Below are positions 19,866-27,004 of a stretch of 64,000 nt of DNA, one piece after another. Position numbers and translations under genes: made by a program. Location: positions 1-64,000 of the forward strand of contig NZ_FTMK01000012.1 in NCBI RefSeq assembly GCF_900156255.1. The letters run 5' to 3'. The notes under the pieces were generated by a model. The model worked only from the letters and a program-made list of their open reading frames with translations, was not told where the DNA came from and did no database searches. Source of the stretch: Paracoccus thiocyanatus. GTDB taxonomy: Bacteria > Pseudomonadota > Alphaproteobacteria > Rhodobacterales > Rhodobacteraceae. The first letter of the stretch is position 1; every line of letters starts with the position of its first letter.

Positions 19866-20858
19866 TTATTGCGCCGCCGGGGCCAGCTTTTTCGCCGCGG
19901 CCGTGAAGTCGGCGATCAGCGGGTCGGCGGCCTCGTATTTCTGGACCACCGGGGCGAAGGCGGCTTGCAATTCGGCCCGGAACGCGTCCGAAGGGGTCAC
20001 GACCGGGATGTCCAGTTCGGCCAGATGGGCCTTGATCTGCTCGTCCAGTTCCTTGACCGCCATCACCTGCGGCTCGACGATCTCTTCGGCGGCCTGGCGC
20101 ATGATCTCTTGCTGCTGGGGGGTCAGCGAATTGAATTTCATCTGGTTGACCAGCAGGAAGCTGGGCCAGAAATAATGGCCGGTCAGCGTGACGCCCTTGG
20201 CGATTTCATAATATTTCTCGCTTTCGATCGAGGTCAGGTTGATCTCGACCGCATCCAGCGTGCCGGTTTCCAGCGCCGAATAGACCTCGCCATAGGCCAT
20301 CGGCGTGGGGTTCACGCCCACGGCCTGCCACGCATCCAGGAACATCCGGTTGGGCGCGACGCGGGTCTTCTTGTGATGCATGTCGGCCAGGCTTTCGACC
20401 GGCGCGCCGACGGTCAGGAAATGGCGCTGCCCGCCGTCATAGACCCCCAGGGCGACCATCATGTGATTTTCCAGCCGGTCCATGATCGCCCGCGCCTCGG
20501 GCGTTTTCGCCATGGCGGCGAAGCTTTCATAATCGTGGATCAGACCCGGCAGTTGGAAGGCGTCGATCGACGGCTCCAGCGTGGAATATGCCGAGGTCGA
20601 GTTCACCGTCATGTCGACGGTGCCGAACTGCACGCCCTCCATCAATTCCTTTACGTCGCCAAGCTGGCGCGACGGGAAGATCTCGATCTTGATGTCGCCA
20701 TCCGACAGCCGCTCGACCGCTTCCTGAAAGCGCAGGGCGGTGTCGTGGATCGGGTGCTGCTCGAACACGGCATGACCCAGGCGCAGGGTGACGGGATCAG
20801 CCCAGGCAGCGGTCGAAAGCAGGCTTCCCATCAGGACGAGGGCAGCGGTCTTTGTCAT
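19866..20858 (-). CDS. dctP: TRAP transporter periplasmic binding protein, DctP family (second system)
   Basis: 330 residues. A Sec signal (MTKTAALVLMGSLLSTAAWA) is followed by the DctP fold starting DPVTLRLGHAVFEQHPIHD. The central ESLADMHHKKTRVAPNRMFL region carries the Arg expected to bind a carboxylate. It is the first gene of the second operon and has a GGAGGAGAG ribosome site. It diverges from an IclR gene, and its promoter region carries three GAGAAC/GTTCTC half-sites. The ligand is unknown, presumably an organic acid. Confidence 0.92.
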   Translation of the reverse strand: MTKTAALVLMGSLLSTAAWADPVTLRLGHAVFEQHPIHDTALRFQEAVERLSDGDIKIEIFPSRQLGDVKELMEGVQFGTVDMTVNSTSAYSTLEPSIDAFQLPGLIHDYESFAAMAKTPEARAIMDRLENHMMVALGVYDGGQRHFLTVGAPVESLADMHHKKTRVAPNRMFLDAWQAVGVNPTPMAYGEVYSALETGTLDAVEINLTSIESEKYYEIAKGVTLTGHYFWPSFLLVNQMKFNSLTPQQQEIMRQAAEEIVEPQVMAVKELDEQIKAHLAELDIPVVTPSDAFRAELQAAFAPVVQKYEAADPLIADFTAAAKKLAPAAQ

Positions 20859-20875
20859 GTTTTCTCTCCTCCGTT

Positions 20876-20901
20876 GTTCTCTATACGAGAACTATGTTCT
20901 C
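20876..20901. promoter_or_regulatory. Candidate IclR operator with three half-sites
   Basis: GTTCTC (20876-20881), GAGAAC (20887-20892) and GTTCTC (20896-20901) follow one another in alternating orientation. The last two form a perfect inverted repeat with a 3-bp spacer, the first two one with a 5-bp spacer. The block lies 18 bp upstream of dctP and 65 bp upstream of the IclR start, so the regulator could choose between two overlapping dimer sites. Confidence 0.65.
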
Positions 20902-20965
20902 ATATTGACACGAGCGAGCAAAGGCGTCAACACACAGAGGAGGAGCAAATTCAGAGGGAAAGCCA

Positions 20966-21721
20966 TTGGAAAAGGCCGAGACCGTCCGGGCCGCCGACAC
21001 CTGCCTGCGCATCCTGGAGCGTATCGCCTTTGCCGATTCGCCCGTGGGGGTGACACAGATTTCCACCGATGTCGGCATTGCCAAGGGGGCGGCCTTCAAG
21101 CATCTGCGCACCCTGATCGAACATGGGATGATCGTGCAGGATCCGGTGACGTCGCATTATGCGCTGGGGCCGAAACTATGGCTGATGGCGCAACAGGCCC
21201 CCGCCGGCGCCAGCTTGGCCGAACTGGCCCTGCCGCTGATGCGCGCCACCCGCGACGAATTGGGCATGGCGGTTGTCCTCAGCATCCCCGCGCCGCGCTC
21301 GGCCGTCATCCTGGCGACGGTCAGCAGCAACCAGCCGATCGAGATCGGCGTCCGTCCCGGCAGCGAATTGAGCCTGCATTCCTCGGCCCAGGGAAAGGTG
21401 TTCCTGGCCTTCGGTTCGCCCGACCTGCTGGGCACCCTGCCCGACACGCTGCCGCAGGTCACGCCGAAAAGCCTTACCAGCAAAACGGCCCTGGCGGCGC
21501 AACTCGACGGCATCCGGGCGGCCGGCTATGCGACGGCGCCGGAAGAATCCCTGCTGGGCATCAACGCCATCGCCGCGCCGATCCTGGGGTCGCAGAACCA
21601 GCTTCTTGGCAGCATCGGCCTGATCGCGTCGATCCAGCACCTGGGCGCCGTCCCCACCCCGTCGCAACTCAAGGCCCTGTTCGCCCTGACCCGCGAGATC
21701 GGGCTGCGCGTCAGTCAATAG
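20966..21721 (+). CDS. IclR-family transcriptional regulator
   Basis: 251 residues. The N-terminal winged helix (ADTCLRILERIAF, VTQISTDVGIAKGAAFKHLRTL) is followed by the IclR effector GAF-like domain with HSSAQGKVFLAF and GYATAPEESLLGINAIAAPI. It is divergent from the second TRAP operon and probably represses or activates it in response to the pathway substrate. It opens on TTG at 20966, with an AGGGAA ribosome site just upstream; no ATG precedes the HTH in frame. Confidence 0.9.
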   Translation: MEKAETVRAADTCLRILERIAFADSPVGVTQISTDVGIAKGAAFKHLRTLIEHGMIVQDPVTSHYALGPKLWLMAQQAPAGASLAELALPLMRATRDELGMAVVLSIPAPRSAVILATVSSNQPIEIGVRPGSELSLHSSAQGKVFLAFGSPDLLGTLPDTLPQVTPKSLTSKTALAAQLDGIRAAGYATAPEESLLGINAIAAPILGSQNQLLGSIGLIASIQHLGAVPTPSQLKALFALTREIGLRVSQ

Positions 21722-21808
21722 GCGACGCCTGGCGGCTTGGGCAGCAGGGGGGCCGGGTTTGCGCCCCGGCCCAGGAAAAGTCCGGCATCGGTCCTTCGCA
21801 CGCGACCG

Positions 21809-22483
21809 TCAAACGTCCTCGTAGTCGATCGACAGGCTTGCAGCGATGGCGCGAATTTCCGCATGGCAGGGAGCATCGGCCACCGCGCGCGTCGATACGG
21901 GCTCCAGCGCGTTCTTTCCCACCCTGTCGCCAAACAGCAGGACCGCAAAATCCGGCCCGAACTGGAGCGAGCTGTAATAAAGCCCCTGCGCCGTCGGGCA
22001 TGCGGCATGGATGCGCTTGGCCCAGGCCCGCGTTGCCGGATAGGTGCTGCGCGGGCCGGCCAGCAGGACGTTGTGGTTGACGCCTATCTTGCGCTGGCCG
22101 GCATTGGTCAGATCGACCAGGCGCATGGCCGCAGTAGTCCTGACGATGCTGTGGCTGTAAGCCTTGAAGTCGGCGGGGTAGACAATCTGAAAGGTCGGCA
22201 GCCCGGTCCTGGGATCAACCGGCGGGGTGTCGGGGCAGCGCAGGATGATTTCGCAAGTCGCACAGGCAAATGTCTGCGCCGCATAGATGGTCGGGATAAC
22301 CTCCCCCTCGGCATCCCGGATCGGAGAGAAGCGCGCATTGCCCGACGCGGTCGGATTGAATTGGCCGGCGTCATAAGCGGCGGGATGGATGCGGTGAAGC
22401 CGGGTGCCGGGGTCAAGCGTGACATAGGCTTCCTTCCCGACCCGCATGGCGGACGGGTCGGGAATCGTCAGATCGAACCGCAT
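21809..22483 (-). CDS. RES-domain toxin
   Basis: 224 residues. RES proteins are NAD-degrading toxins; the Arg (R31 in TRLHRIHP), a Tyr and the Glu (E78 in YAAQTFACATCEIIL), and the Ser in GLYYSSLQFG match the R-E-S pattern that names the family. It is the second gene of a toxin-antitoxin pair: its ATG overlaps the antitoxin stop (TGATG). The antitoxin-first order and the small overlap are typical. Activity is inferred from the family. Confidence 0.87.
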   Translation of the reverse strand: MRFDLTIPDPSAMRVGKEAYVTLDPGTRLHRIHPAAYDAGQFNPTASGNARFSPIRDAEGEVIPTIYAAQTFACATCEIILRCPDTPPVDPRTGLPTFQIVYPADFKAYSHSIVRTTAAMRLVDLTNAGQRKIGVNHNVLLAGPRSTYPATRAWAKRIHAACPTAQGLYYSSLQFGPDFAVLLFGDRVGKNALEPVSTRAVADAPCHAEIRAIAASLSIDYEDV

Positions 22484-23268
22484 CAGCCATGCTCCGCTGG
22501 CACGATCTCCCGCTCGAATGCCGCGATTACGGCGTCACCCTCGGCACCAAGCCGCTCGGCAGGCGCCGCCCCGAAGTCCAGATGTGGCCGCGTCAGCCAG
22601 TGCAGCAGGCGAAAACCGCTCCACCCCTGGGGCTTGAGCGCGATCAGCCTTGCCATCGCCGGGTGAATGCGGCGGCGCTCGACGTCGAACTGGAACAGCG
22701 GATAGGCGGCGCGGCCATCGACCGTGAACCGCAGGATCTCGCGCTTGTCCTCTTTGCGCTTCATCGTGGCAGAGGGGTTCGCCGCCGACAGCCCCAGCAG
22801 TTCGCATGCCTGCGCCTGATCGACCATCACGGTGCCGGCCAGGATCTTTTCCTGAAGCCGCGCACGGTTCAGCGCCGCCTGCAACTCGGTATCGTCGCCC
22901 TTTGCCAGGCTTTCGCGCAGCATCACGCGATAGGCGTCGACCACCTTGTCGATCTCGCTGGAAAAGCGGTTGCTGAACACCTCGGCAAAGGCCGCTTTCA
23001 TGGCTTCCCGCAGCATGCCCGACGCCTTTCCCGCGGCTTTTTCCGATCCGGGCCGCGCCGAAGCCGGGGCGGTCCGGGCTTCGACTGCGCTATACCACTG
23101 GTCGATATCCGCCGAAGCGGCACCGACGGAAACGTCGACATGGACAGAGCCCGCAGTAAAAGCGGATGCGGCGATGTCATCGGACGCATAAAGAGGACGT
23201 TGCCTGTGCGGATCGGTCCGCACCCTGGACGGCTGTTGACGATGTTCCGTGCGAGCAGCATGCGCCAT
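22483..23268 (-). CDS. Antitoxin of the RES pair (Xre/MbcA/ParS-like), N-terminally extended
   Basis: 261 residues, longer than usual RES antitoxins (about 130-170). The C-terminal part (RLIALKPQGWSGFRLLHWL, then GAAPAERLGAEGDAVIAAF) resembles the toxin-binding domain with an 'xPxxxLxxxxxxVxxA' end. A possible DNA-binding segment is ACELLGLSAANPSATMKRKE (around residues 152-171) followed by a Phe/Tyr-rich wing. The first 100 residues are Ala/Ser rich with no recognised domain. It is first in the operon and its promoter holds nested palindromes, which suggests autorepression. Confidence 0.75.
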   Translation of the reverse strand: MAHAARTEHRQQPSRVRTDPHRQRPLYASDDIAASAFTAGSVHVDVSVGAASADIDQWYSAVEARTAPASARPGSEKAAGKASGMLREAMKAAFAEVFSNRFSSEIDKVVDAYRVMLRESLAKGDDTELQAALNRARLQEKILAGTVMVDQAQACELLGLSAANPSATMKRKEDKREILRFTVDGRAAYPLFQFDVERRRIHPAMARLIALKPQGWSGFRLLHWLTRPHLDFGAAPAERLGAEGDAVIAAFEREIVPAEHG

Positions 23269-23287
23269 GACGATCCCGGCCCCATAG

Positions 23288-23328
23288 TTTCGATAGCGAT
23301 ATCGCTTTATATAGCGAATATATCGAAA
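23288..23328. promoter_or_regulatory. Nested palindromes in the toxin-antitoxin promoter
   Basis: A perfect 12-bp palindrome AGCGATATCGCT lies at 23295-23306. An outer inverted repeat TTTCGATA (23288-23295) and TATCGAAA (23321-23328) surrounds the area. This very AT-rich patch sits 20-60 bp upstream of the antitoxin start and is the probable autoregulatory operator and promoter. Confidence 0.6.
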
Positions 23329-23348
23329 AATGCAAGCCTGCCCATCCG

Positions 23349-23580
23349 ATCACGGCGGGCGCGGCGCACGGGCGCATCCTGACGACCGGGGCGGACGGGC
23401 TGCCGGCGGGTTCGACCTGGACCCTTCGTGGCTCTGGCCCGGAATGCATCCCGGCATGGACCGCCTTGTCGCCGAGTTGGGGCCGCCTTTGCGCAAGCCG
23501 GCGAAGGCGCGCTGCTGTTCCAGCGCGCCGGCAGGCCGGCGCCCGAGCGCTATCCGCAGGAACCCGTCTCGATGCCCCCC
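23349..23580 (+). pseudogene. Decayed flavin amine oxidase fragment (two frameshifts)
   Basis: Three consecutive frames give one amine-oxidase-like sequence. Frame 1 (to about 23407) reads HGRILTTGADGLPAG, like the 'GGRILT' of flavin amine oxidases. Frame 2 (23408 to about 23480) reads GFDLDPSWLWPGMHPGMDRL then VAELG. Frame 3 (from about 23482) reads AAFAQAGEGALLFQRAGR and ends SMP. The series matches the family's 'FDLGPSWFWPG..P...LVAELGL' region after the Rossmann motif. The FAD-binding N-terminus and the rest of the enzyme are missing. It lies between the antitoxin promoter and carbonic anhydrase, so the toxin-antitoxin pair may have replaced the 5' end. The match is from memory of the family, not a search. 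Confidence 0.65.
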
Positions 23581-23682
23581 GTGCGGCGTTTCGGGACCAG
23601 CGGCAGTCCAAGGGCGGCCGTGCGGTTCCCCCCAGGGCCAGGCGCGGCGCTTTCAGCCGCCCTGGCGCCCCGGCCCTTTCGC

Positions 23683-24264
23683 CTACAGGAAGCGGATTTC
23701 CCCCGTGGCGATATCATGCATCGCCGCCATCACCGCGATTTCGCCCGCATCCGCCATTTCCTTCAGGATCGGGCTTTCCGCAAGGATCTTGGCCACGGTC
23801 AGTTCGGTATTCTTTTCGGCCACCCGCTGCACCAGCGCCTTGTCCTTCGAGGTGCGATTGGCCGGGGCGACCTGCATTATGGCCGGTTCGATCATTTGCA
23901 GCACATGGGTCAGATTGCCCAGTTCGACCTTGTCGATGGCGCCCTTGACCGCGCCGCAGGAACTGTGGCCCAGCACGACGATGGCCTTGGAGCCGGAAAC
24001 CTTGCAGGCAAATTCAAGGCTGCCGATGATGTCGGTGTTCACGTAGTTTCCGGCGATGCGCGCGGTGAACAGGTCGCCGATCTTCTGGTCGAAGACCAGT
24101 TCCGGCGGCACGCGGCTGTCGATGCAGCTGACGACCGCGGCAATCGGATACTGCCCTTGCGAGGTTTCGCGCACCATCGCGTTCAGGTCGCAATTCTGCA
24201 CCATCCCCGCGGCAAAGCGGGCATTGCCCGCTTTCAGCGCGGCGATGACATCGGCGGGGGTCAT
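23683..24264 (-). CDS. Beta-class carbonic anhydrase
   Basis: 193 residues from the chosen start. Zinc ligands are Cys47, His100 and Cys103 (SCIDSR and GHSSCG), with the Asp49-Arg51 dyad. It interconverts CO2 and bicarbonate in the cytoplasm. The core begins MTPADVIAALKAGNARFAAG, the usual opening; in-frame ATGs at 24324 and 24378 would add an N-terminal tail without recognisable features, and none of the starts has a strong ribosome site. It diverges from the DUF1489 gene. Confidence 0.88.
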   Translation of the reverse strand: MTPADVIAALKAGNARFAAGMVQNCDLNAMVRETSQGQYPIAAVVSCIDSRVPPELVFDQKIGDLFTARIAGNYVNTDIIGSLEFACKVSGSKAIVVLGHSSCGAVKGAIDKVELGNLTHVLQMIEPAIMQVAPANRTSKDKALVQRVAEKNTELTVAKILAESPILKEMADAGEIAVMAAMHDIATGEIRFL

Positions 24265-24400
24265 GTCGGCCTGCCGGTCTTTTGTCGGCAGGACGCAGGC
24301 GGGTTGCCCCGGTCGTGCCTGCATGGCCGCGGCGCTGCGGTCATGGCCCCCATGCGGACAGGCCCATTGCGCCCGCATCGCCGCGGGCTATATCTGGCGC

Positions 24401-24823
24401 ATGACCGCGTCCCTGAACCTGATGAAGCTTTGCGTCGGTTGCGACGACCCGGCCGAGCTTGGCGCCTGGCAGAAGCACCGCTTCGGCGGCGGCCCGGCCC
24501 GCCATGTCACCCGCATGTGGCCCAAGCGCATGGCGGAACTGCTGGACGGCGGCTCGATCTACTGGGTGTTCAAGGGGGTGATGCAGGCCCGCCAGCGCAT
24601 CCTGGACCTGCATGAGGTGCAGGGCGAGGACGGCATTCGCCGCTGCGCGCTGATGCTCGACCCGACGCTGGTGCGTGTCGCCGCCGTGCCGCGCCGTCCC
24701 TTTCAGGGCTGGCGCTACCTGCCGGGCAGCGAAGCCCCCCCCGATCTGCCTGCGGGCCGCGGGGACGAACCCAGCCTGCCACCCGAAATCGCCCGCGCCC
24801 TGGCCGAGATGGGCCTGCGCTGA
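24401..24823 (+). CDS. DUF1489 family protein
   Basis: 140 residues. The opening LNLMKLCVGCDDPAELGAW and the WPKRMAELLDGGSIYWVFKG and GWRYLPGSEAPPDL stretches are characteristic of DUF1489, a conserved alphaproteobacterial protein of unknown function. No membrane segments or catalytic motif are visible. It ends 22 bp before the left copy of the tRNA-Gly att repeat, so before the prophage arrived it lay directly downstream of tRNA-Gly. Confidence 0.85.
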   Translation: MTASLNLMKLCVGCDDPAELGAWQKHRFGGGPARHVTRMWPKRMAELLDGGSIYWVFKGVMQARQRILDLHEVQGEDGIRRCALMLDPTLVRVAAVPRRPFQGWRYLPGSEAPPDLPAGRGDEPSLPPEIARALAEMGLR

Positions 24824-24845
24824 ACCGGACGCGTTTGCGGAGGGT

Positions 24846-24869
24846 TGGAGCGGGTGAAGGGAATCGAAC
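24846..24869. repeat. attL-like copy of the tRNA-Gly 3' end (24 bp)
   Basis: 24 bp identical to 27005-27028, the CCA-end and T-arm part of tRNA-Gly. The flanking bases differ on both sides, so this is the exact repeat. It marks the far end of the integrated element. Confidence 0.85.
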
Positions 24870-24932
24870 TTTGAGATACTTGTTGTATTTCAATAAGTTA
24901 TTTAAGGGTCTGGCACTGTTTTTCGGTCAGAT

Positions 24933-24944
24933 TTCTGGCACCAA
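24933..24944 (+). repeat. 12-bp repeat near left end of prophage remnant
   Basis: TTCTGGCACCAA occurs here and again at 26926-26937 in the same orientation, each about 64-68 bp inside the att repeats. Position and symmetry suggest integrase arm-type binding sites. A partial copy (TCTGGCAC) lies about 24 bp to the left. A nearby palindrome TGACGT-T-ACGTCA is at 24946-24958. Confidence 0.45.
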
Positions 24945-24968
24945 TTGACGTTACGTCATGCCATGAGA

Positions 24969-24991
24969 AAGCCCCGGTCGTGCCGGGGCTT
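24969..24991. terminator. Intrinsic terminator after prophage genes
   Basis: AAGCCCCGG and CCGGGGCTT form a perfect 9-bp stem with a 5-nt loop, followed by T-runs on either strand. It lies 24 bp after the stop of the last minus-strand prophage gene. Confidence 0.75.
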
Positions 24992-25014
24992 TTGGTCGTC
25001 ATGGGTGCTGCGGA

Positions 25015-25500
25015 TCAGGTGGCTTGCTGGTCGTCGTCCAGCCAAAGGCCATAGTCGTTCGCGGTCTTAACCAGCCGGCGCTTGCGCGCTTGCAGGCTGC
25101 GCTTCTGGCGGGCGCGGTTGGCCTCGGGGATGCCACGCTGTTCTTCTTCCTCTAGTCGGCGCAGTTGCGCATCTAGGACCGCAGCGCGGTCAATGTCAAG
25201 CGCGCCGCCAATGGCACCGATGCGCCCGATCTCGGCCAGCCCGACGATATTGTAAGCCTTGCCGTCCATCACCAGCCGGTCGGCGGTGGTGATCTCTACC
25301 TGCGGATAGCGGATCAGGAACACGGCTTTGCGGTTATCCATCTCGCCCGGCCCGGTCAGGAACTCGGTGGTGCTGGCCTCTTTCAGTTCGGCCCGTGTGG
25401 TCAGGATCGGCAGCCAGCTTTCCCGCCCGATGCCATAGTCATCAACCAGCACATGCGCGCGCTCGATCTGGATACGGTGCTGTAGCTTGCCGGCGCGCAT
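25015..25500 (-). CDS. Phage head-tail adaptor (head closure) protein
   Basis: 161 residues. MRAGKLQHRIQIER and the following FLIRYPQVEITTADRLVMDGKAYNIVG are the standard opening and core of phage head-tail joining proteins (about 105 residues). After residue 100 a basic, Arg/Glu-rich tail of about 50 residues follows, longer than usual. The ATG overlaps the upstream TAA (TAATG). It sits in the prophage remnant without the capsid and portal it would connect. Confidence 0.8.
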   Translation of the reverse strand: MRAGKLQHRIQIERAHVLVDDYGIGRESWLPILTTRAELKEASTTEFLTGPGEMDNRKAVFLIRYPQVEITTADRLVMDGKAYNIVGLAEIGRIGAIGGALDIDRAAVLDAQLRRLEEEEQRGIPEANRARQKRSLQARKRRLVKTANDYGLWLDDDQQAT

Positions 25501-25919
25501 TAGCTGGCCCTCCACCGCAGGATGCAGCGCAACGCAATCACCGCGTGGGCGAAAGACATGGCCGGATCGGGATCGGGCACCCAGGCCATGGCCGGCCGCT
25601 CCCATTCATCCACCTGCACACCATCCACGCGGGGCGCATCCATCAGCGCCAGCAAGGCCGCGCTGGTGATCTGGTGCGCAATGTCCGACTGGTCGGCAGC
25701 GGTCCAGACATGCAGCTTCATGGAAACCTCGGCCACCACCTGCCCGCCAGACGCGCGCCCGAGAATATCCACCTGCGCAGGTGCCATGATGATAACCGGC
25801 GCATCCTCGGGCCGGGCAATACCCGCCCGGATACGCTCGGGCGTGACGTGCTCGGCAATGGCCGGCGTTGCGACCAGCGCCAGTTTGACGGCGCGTTGCA
25901 GTTCCATGTCGGGACTCAT
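25500..25919 (-). CDS. DUF3168 phage tail-completion family protein
   Basis: 139 residues. MELQRAVKLALVATPAIAEHV and VSMKLHVWTAADQSDIAHQITSAALLAL fit the DUF3168 (gp17-like) family that terminates the tail tube at the connector. The ATG at 25919 overlaps the upstream gene by 4 bp; an ATG at 25907 (MELQ) is also possible. Part of the tRNA-Gly prophage remnant. Confidence 0.78.
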   Translation of the reverse strand: MSPDMELQRAVKLALVATPAIAEHVTPERIRAGIARPEDAPVIIMAPAQVDILGRASGGQVVAEVSMKLHVWTAADQSDIAHQITSAALLALMDAPRVDGVQVDEWERPAMAWVPDPDPAMSFAHAVIALRCILRWRAS

Positions 25920-26458
25920 TGGCTGGCCTCGCGGAAAGCTTTGCGCATCCGGCGATTGATACGCTGTTCAAGGCGGCGGCGGTTCAGGCGCCAGCTTGGA
26001 TTGAAAAACGGCGCAGCAGGCATCTTCCCGGTGCTGGTGCCGTCCTCGTGGCGGCGTTCCTCGGTGCCGCCCTCAACAAGATGCGCGTGGCGGGCATCGG
26101 TATCGCCTGCCGTCACCAGCACCTCGAACGGGCCTGCCGTGCGCTGCCCGCCATCGGTGGAATGGGGCGGGGTCGTCTCGCCGGGGCCGGTGACGTGAAT
26201 GGACTCGATCAGGCTGCCCGTGCGCCTGGACGATTCTGCAAGGGCGCGCGCATCATCCGCGACGACATTACCAGCCTTCACCAGTTCGGCGCGCAGTTCG
26301 GCGGCAACCCGATCCTTGATCGCTGCCAACTGGTCGAAAGCGCCTTTCTCGATCACGTCGCCTACCCGGTCAGGGGTGCTGAACGGCCACGCAATGCCGG
26401 TGATCTCGCCGGCCTCGGTAGCGGTAAGCTGGGCCTTTACCTCGATCCGGTCAGCCAT
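25916..26458 (-). CDS. Chimera: prohead protease N-terminus fused to HK97 gp10-like protein
   Basis: 180 residues. Residues 1-41 (starting MADRIEVKAQLTATEAGEIT, then IAWPFSTPDRVGDVIEKGAF) are the N-terminal beta strands of an HK97-type prohead protease. From about residue 42 (DQLAAIKDRVAAELRAELVK) the protein is an HK97 gp10-like tail-completion protein ending in a basic helix. The catalytic His and Ser of the protease are absent. An in-frame deletion near 26335, removing the rest of the protease, the capsid and connector genes, explains this. The product is unlikely to act as a protease. Confidence 0.75.
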   Translation of the reverse strand: MADRIEVKAQLTATEAGEITGIAWPFSTPDRVGDVIEKGAFDQLAAIKDRVAAELRAELVKAGNVVADDARALAESSRRTGSLIESIHVTGPGETTPPHSTDGGQRTAGPFEVLVTAGDTDARHAHLVEGGTEERRHEDGTSTGKMPAAPFFNPSWRLNRRRLEQRINRRMRKAFREASQ

Positions 26459-26912
26459 CGGCCTGCACCTCGTCAGCGCCCAGCCAGCGGGCGGCAAGGA
26501 TCGCGGTGGCGAGCGGCAGCACCTCGGCAATGCCTTCGCGCTGGAACCGCTGCATCACCTTGTCCCGTTCGGCCTCGATTGCATCGGCGGTCGGATAGTT
26601 GGCGCGCGTCGTCTCATCCTCGGCCAGCGCCGCCATGTAGCGTTGCCAGACCGCGCGGCCATAGTCGGCAGTCGTGATAGGGTCGCGCGGATCGGCCTGC
26701 CGGTTGCCGGTTGTGGATGCCTCGGCGGTCGCGATCTGGCGCTGTAGGGTCGCCACAGCAGCGGGCAGCGCCTTCATGGCAGCGCGACGTTCGCCACCTA
26801 GCGGCGTCACCAGTTCGGTTTTTCCGATGATCTGGCGAAGATGCGCCGGGACAGCAATTCGGGCATAGAATCGACCGCCCTTGACCTTCAAATGCCTGAC
26901 CTGACCAGCCAT
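26451..26912 (-). CDS. Truncated tyrosine integrase (N-terminal domain only)
   Basis: 153 residues against about 350-420 for whole phage integrases. MAGQVRHLKVKGGRFYARIA and PAHLRQIIGKTELVTPLGG are the arm-binding N-terminus, followed by part of the core-binding domain (RYMAALAEDETTRANYPTAD). The catalytic domain with the R-H-R-Y residues is missing. The last 25 or so residues may come from a phage gene brought in by the deletion. It ends overlapping the chimera start by 8 bp. Non-functional as a recombinase. Confidence 0.78.
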   Translation of the reverse strand: MAGQVRHLKVKGGRFYARIAVPAHLRQIIGKTELVTPLGGERRAAMKALPAAVATLQRQIATAEASTTGNRQADPRDPITTADYGRAVWQRYMAALAEDETTRANYPTADAIEAERDKVMQRFQREGIAEVLPLATAILAARWLGADEVQADG

Positions 26913-26925
26913 CGCAGAACCCCCA

Positions 26926-26937
26926 TTCTGGCACCAA
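26926..26937 (+). repeat. 12-bp repeat near right end of prophage remnant
   Basis: Second copy of TTCTGGCACCAA (see 24933-24944), 14 bp upstream of the truncated integrase start and 68 bp from the right att copy. Confidence 0.45.
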
Positions 26938-27004
26938 CTTTGGAACCAAAAGCGGCACAACGCCCAGCAATGCAAGGCTTTTATCGTGTTTGCTGGGGAT
27001 TTGC

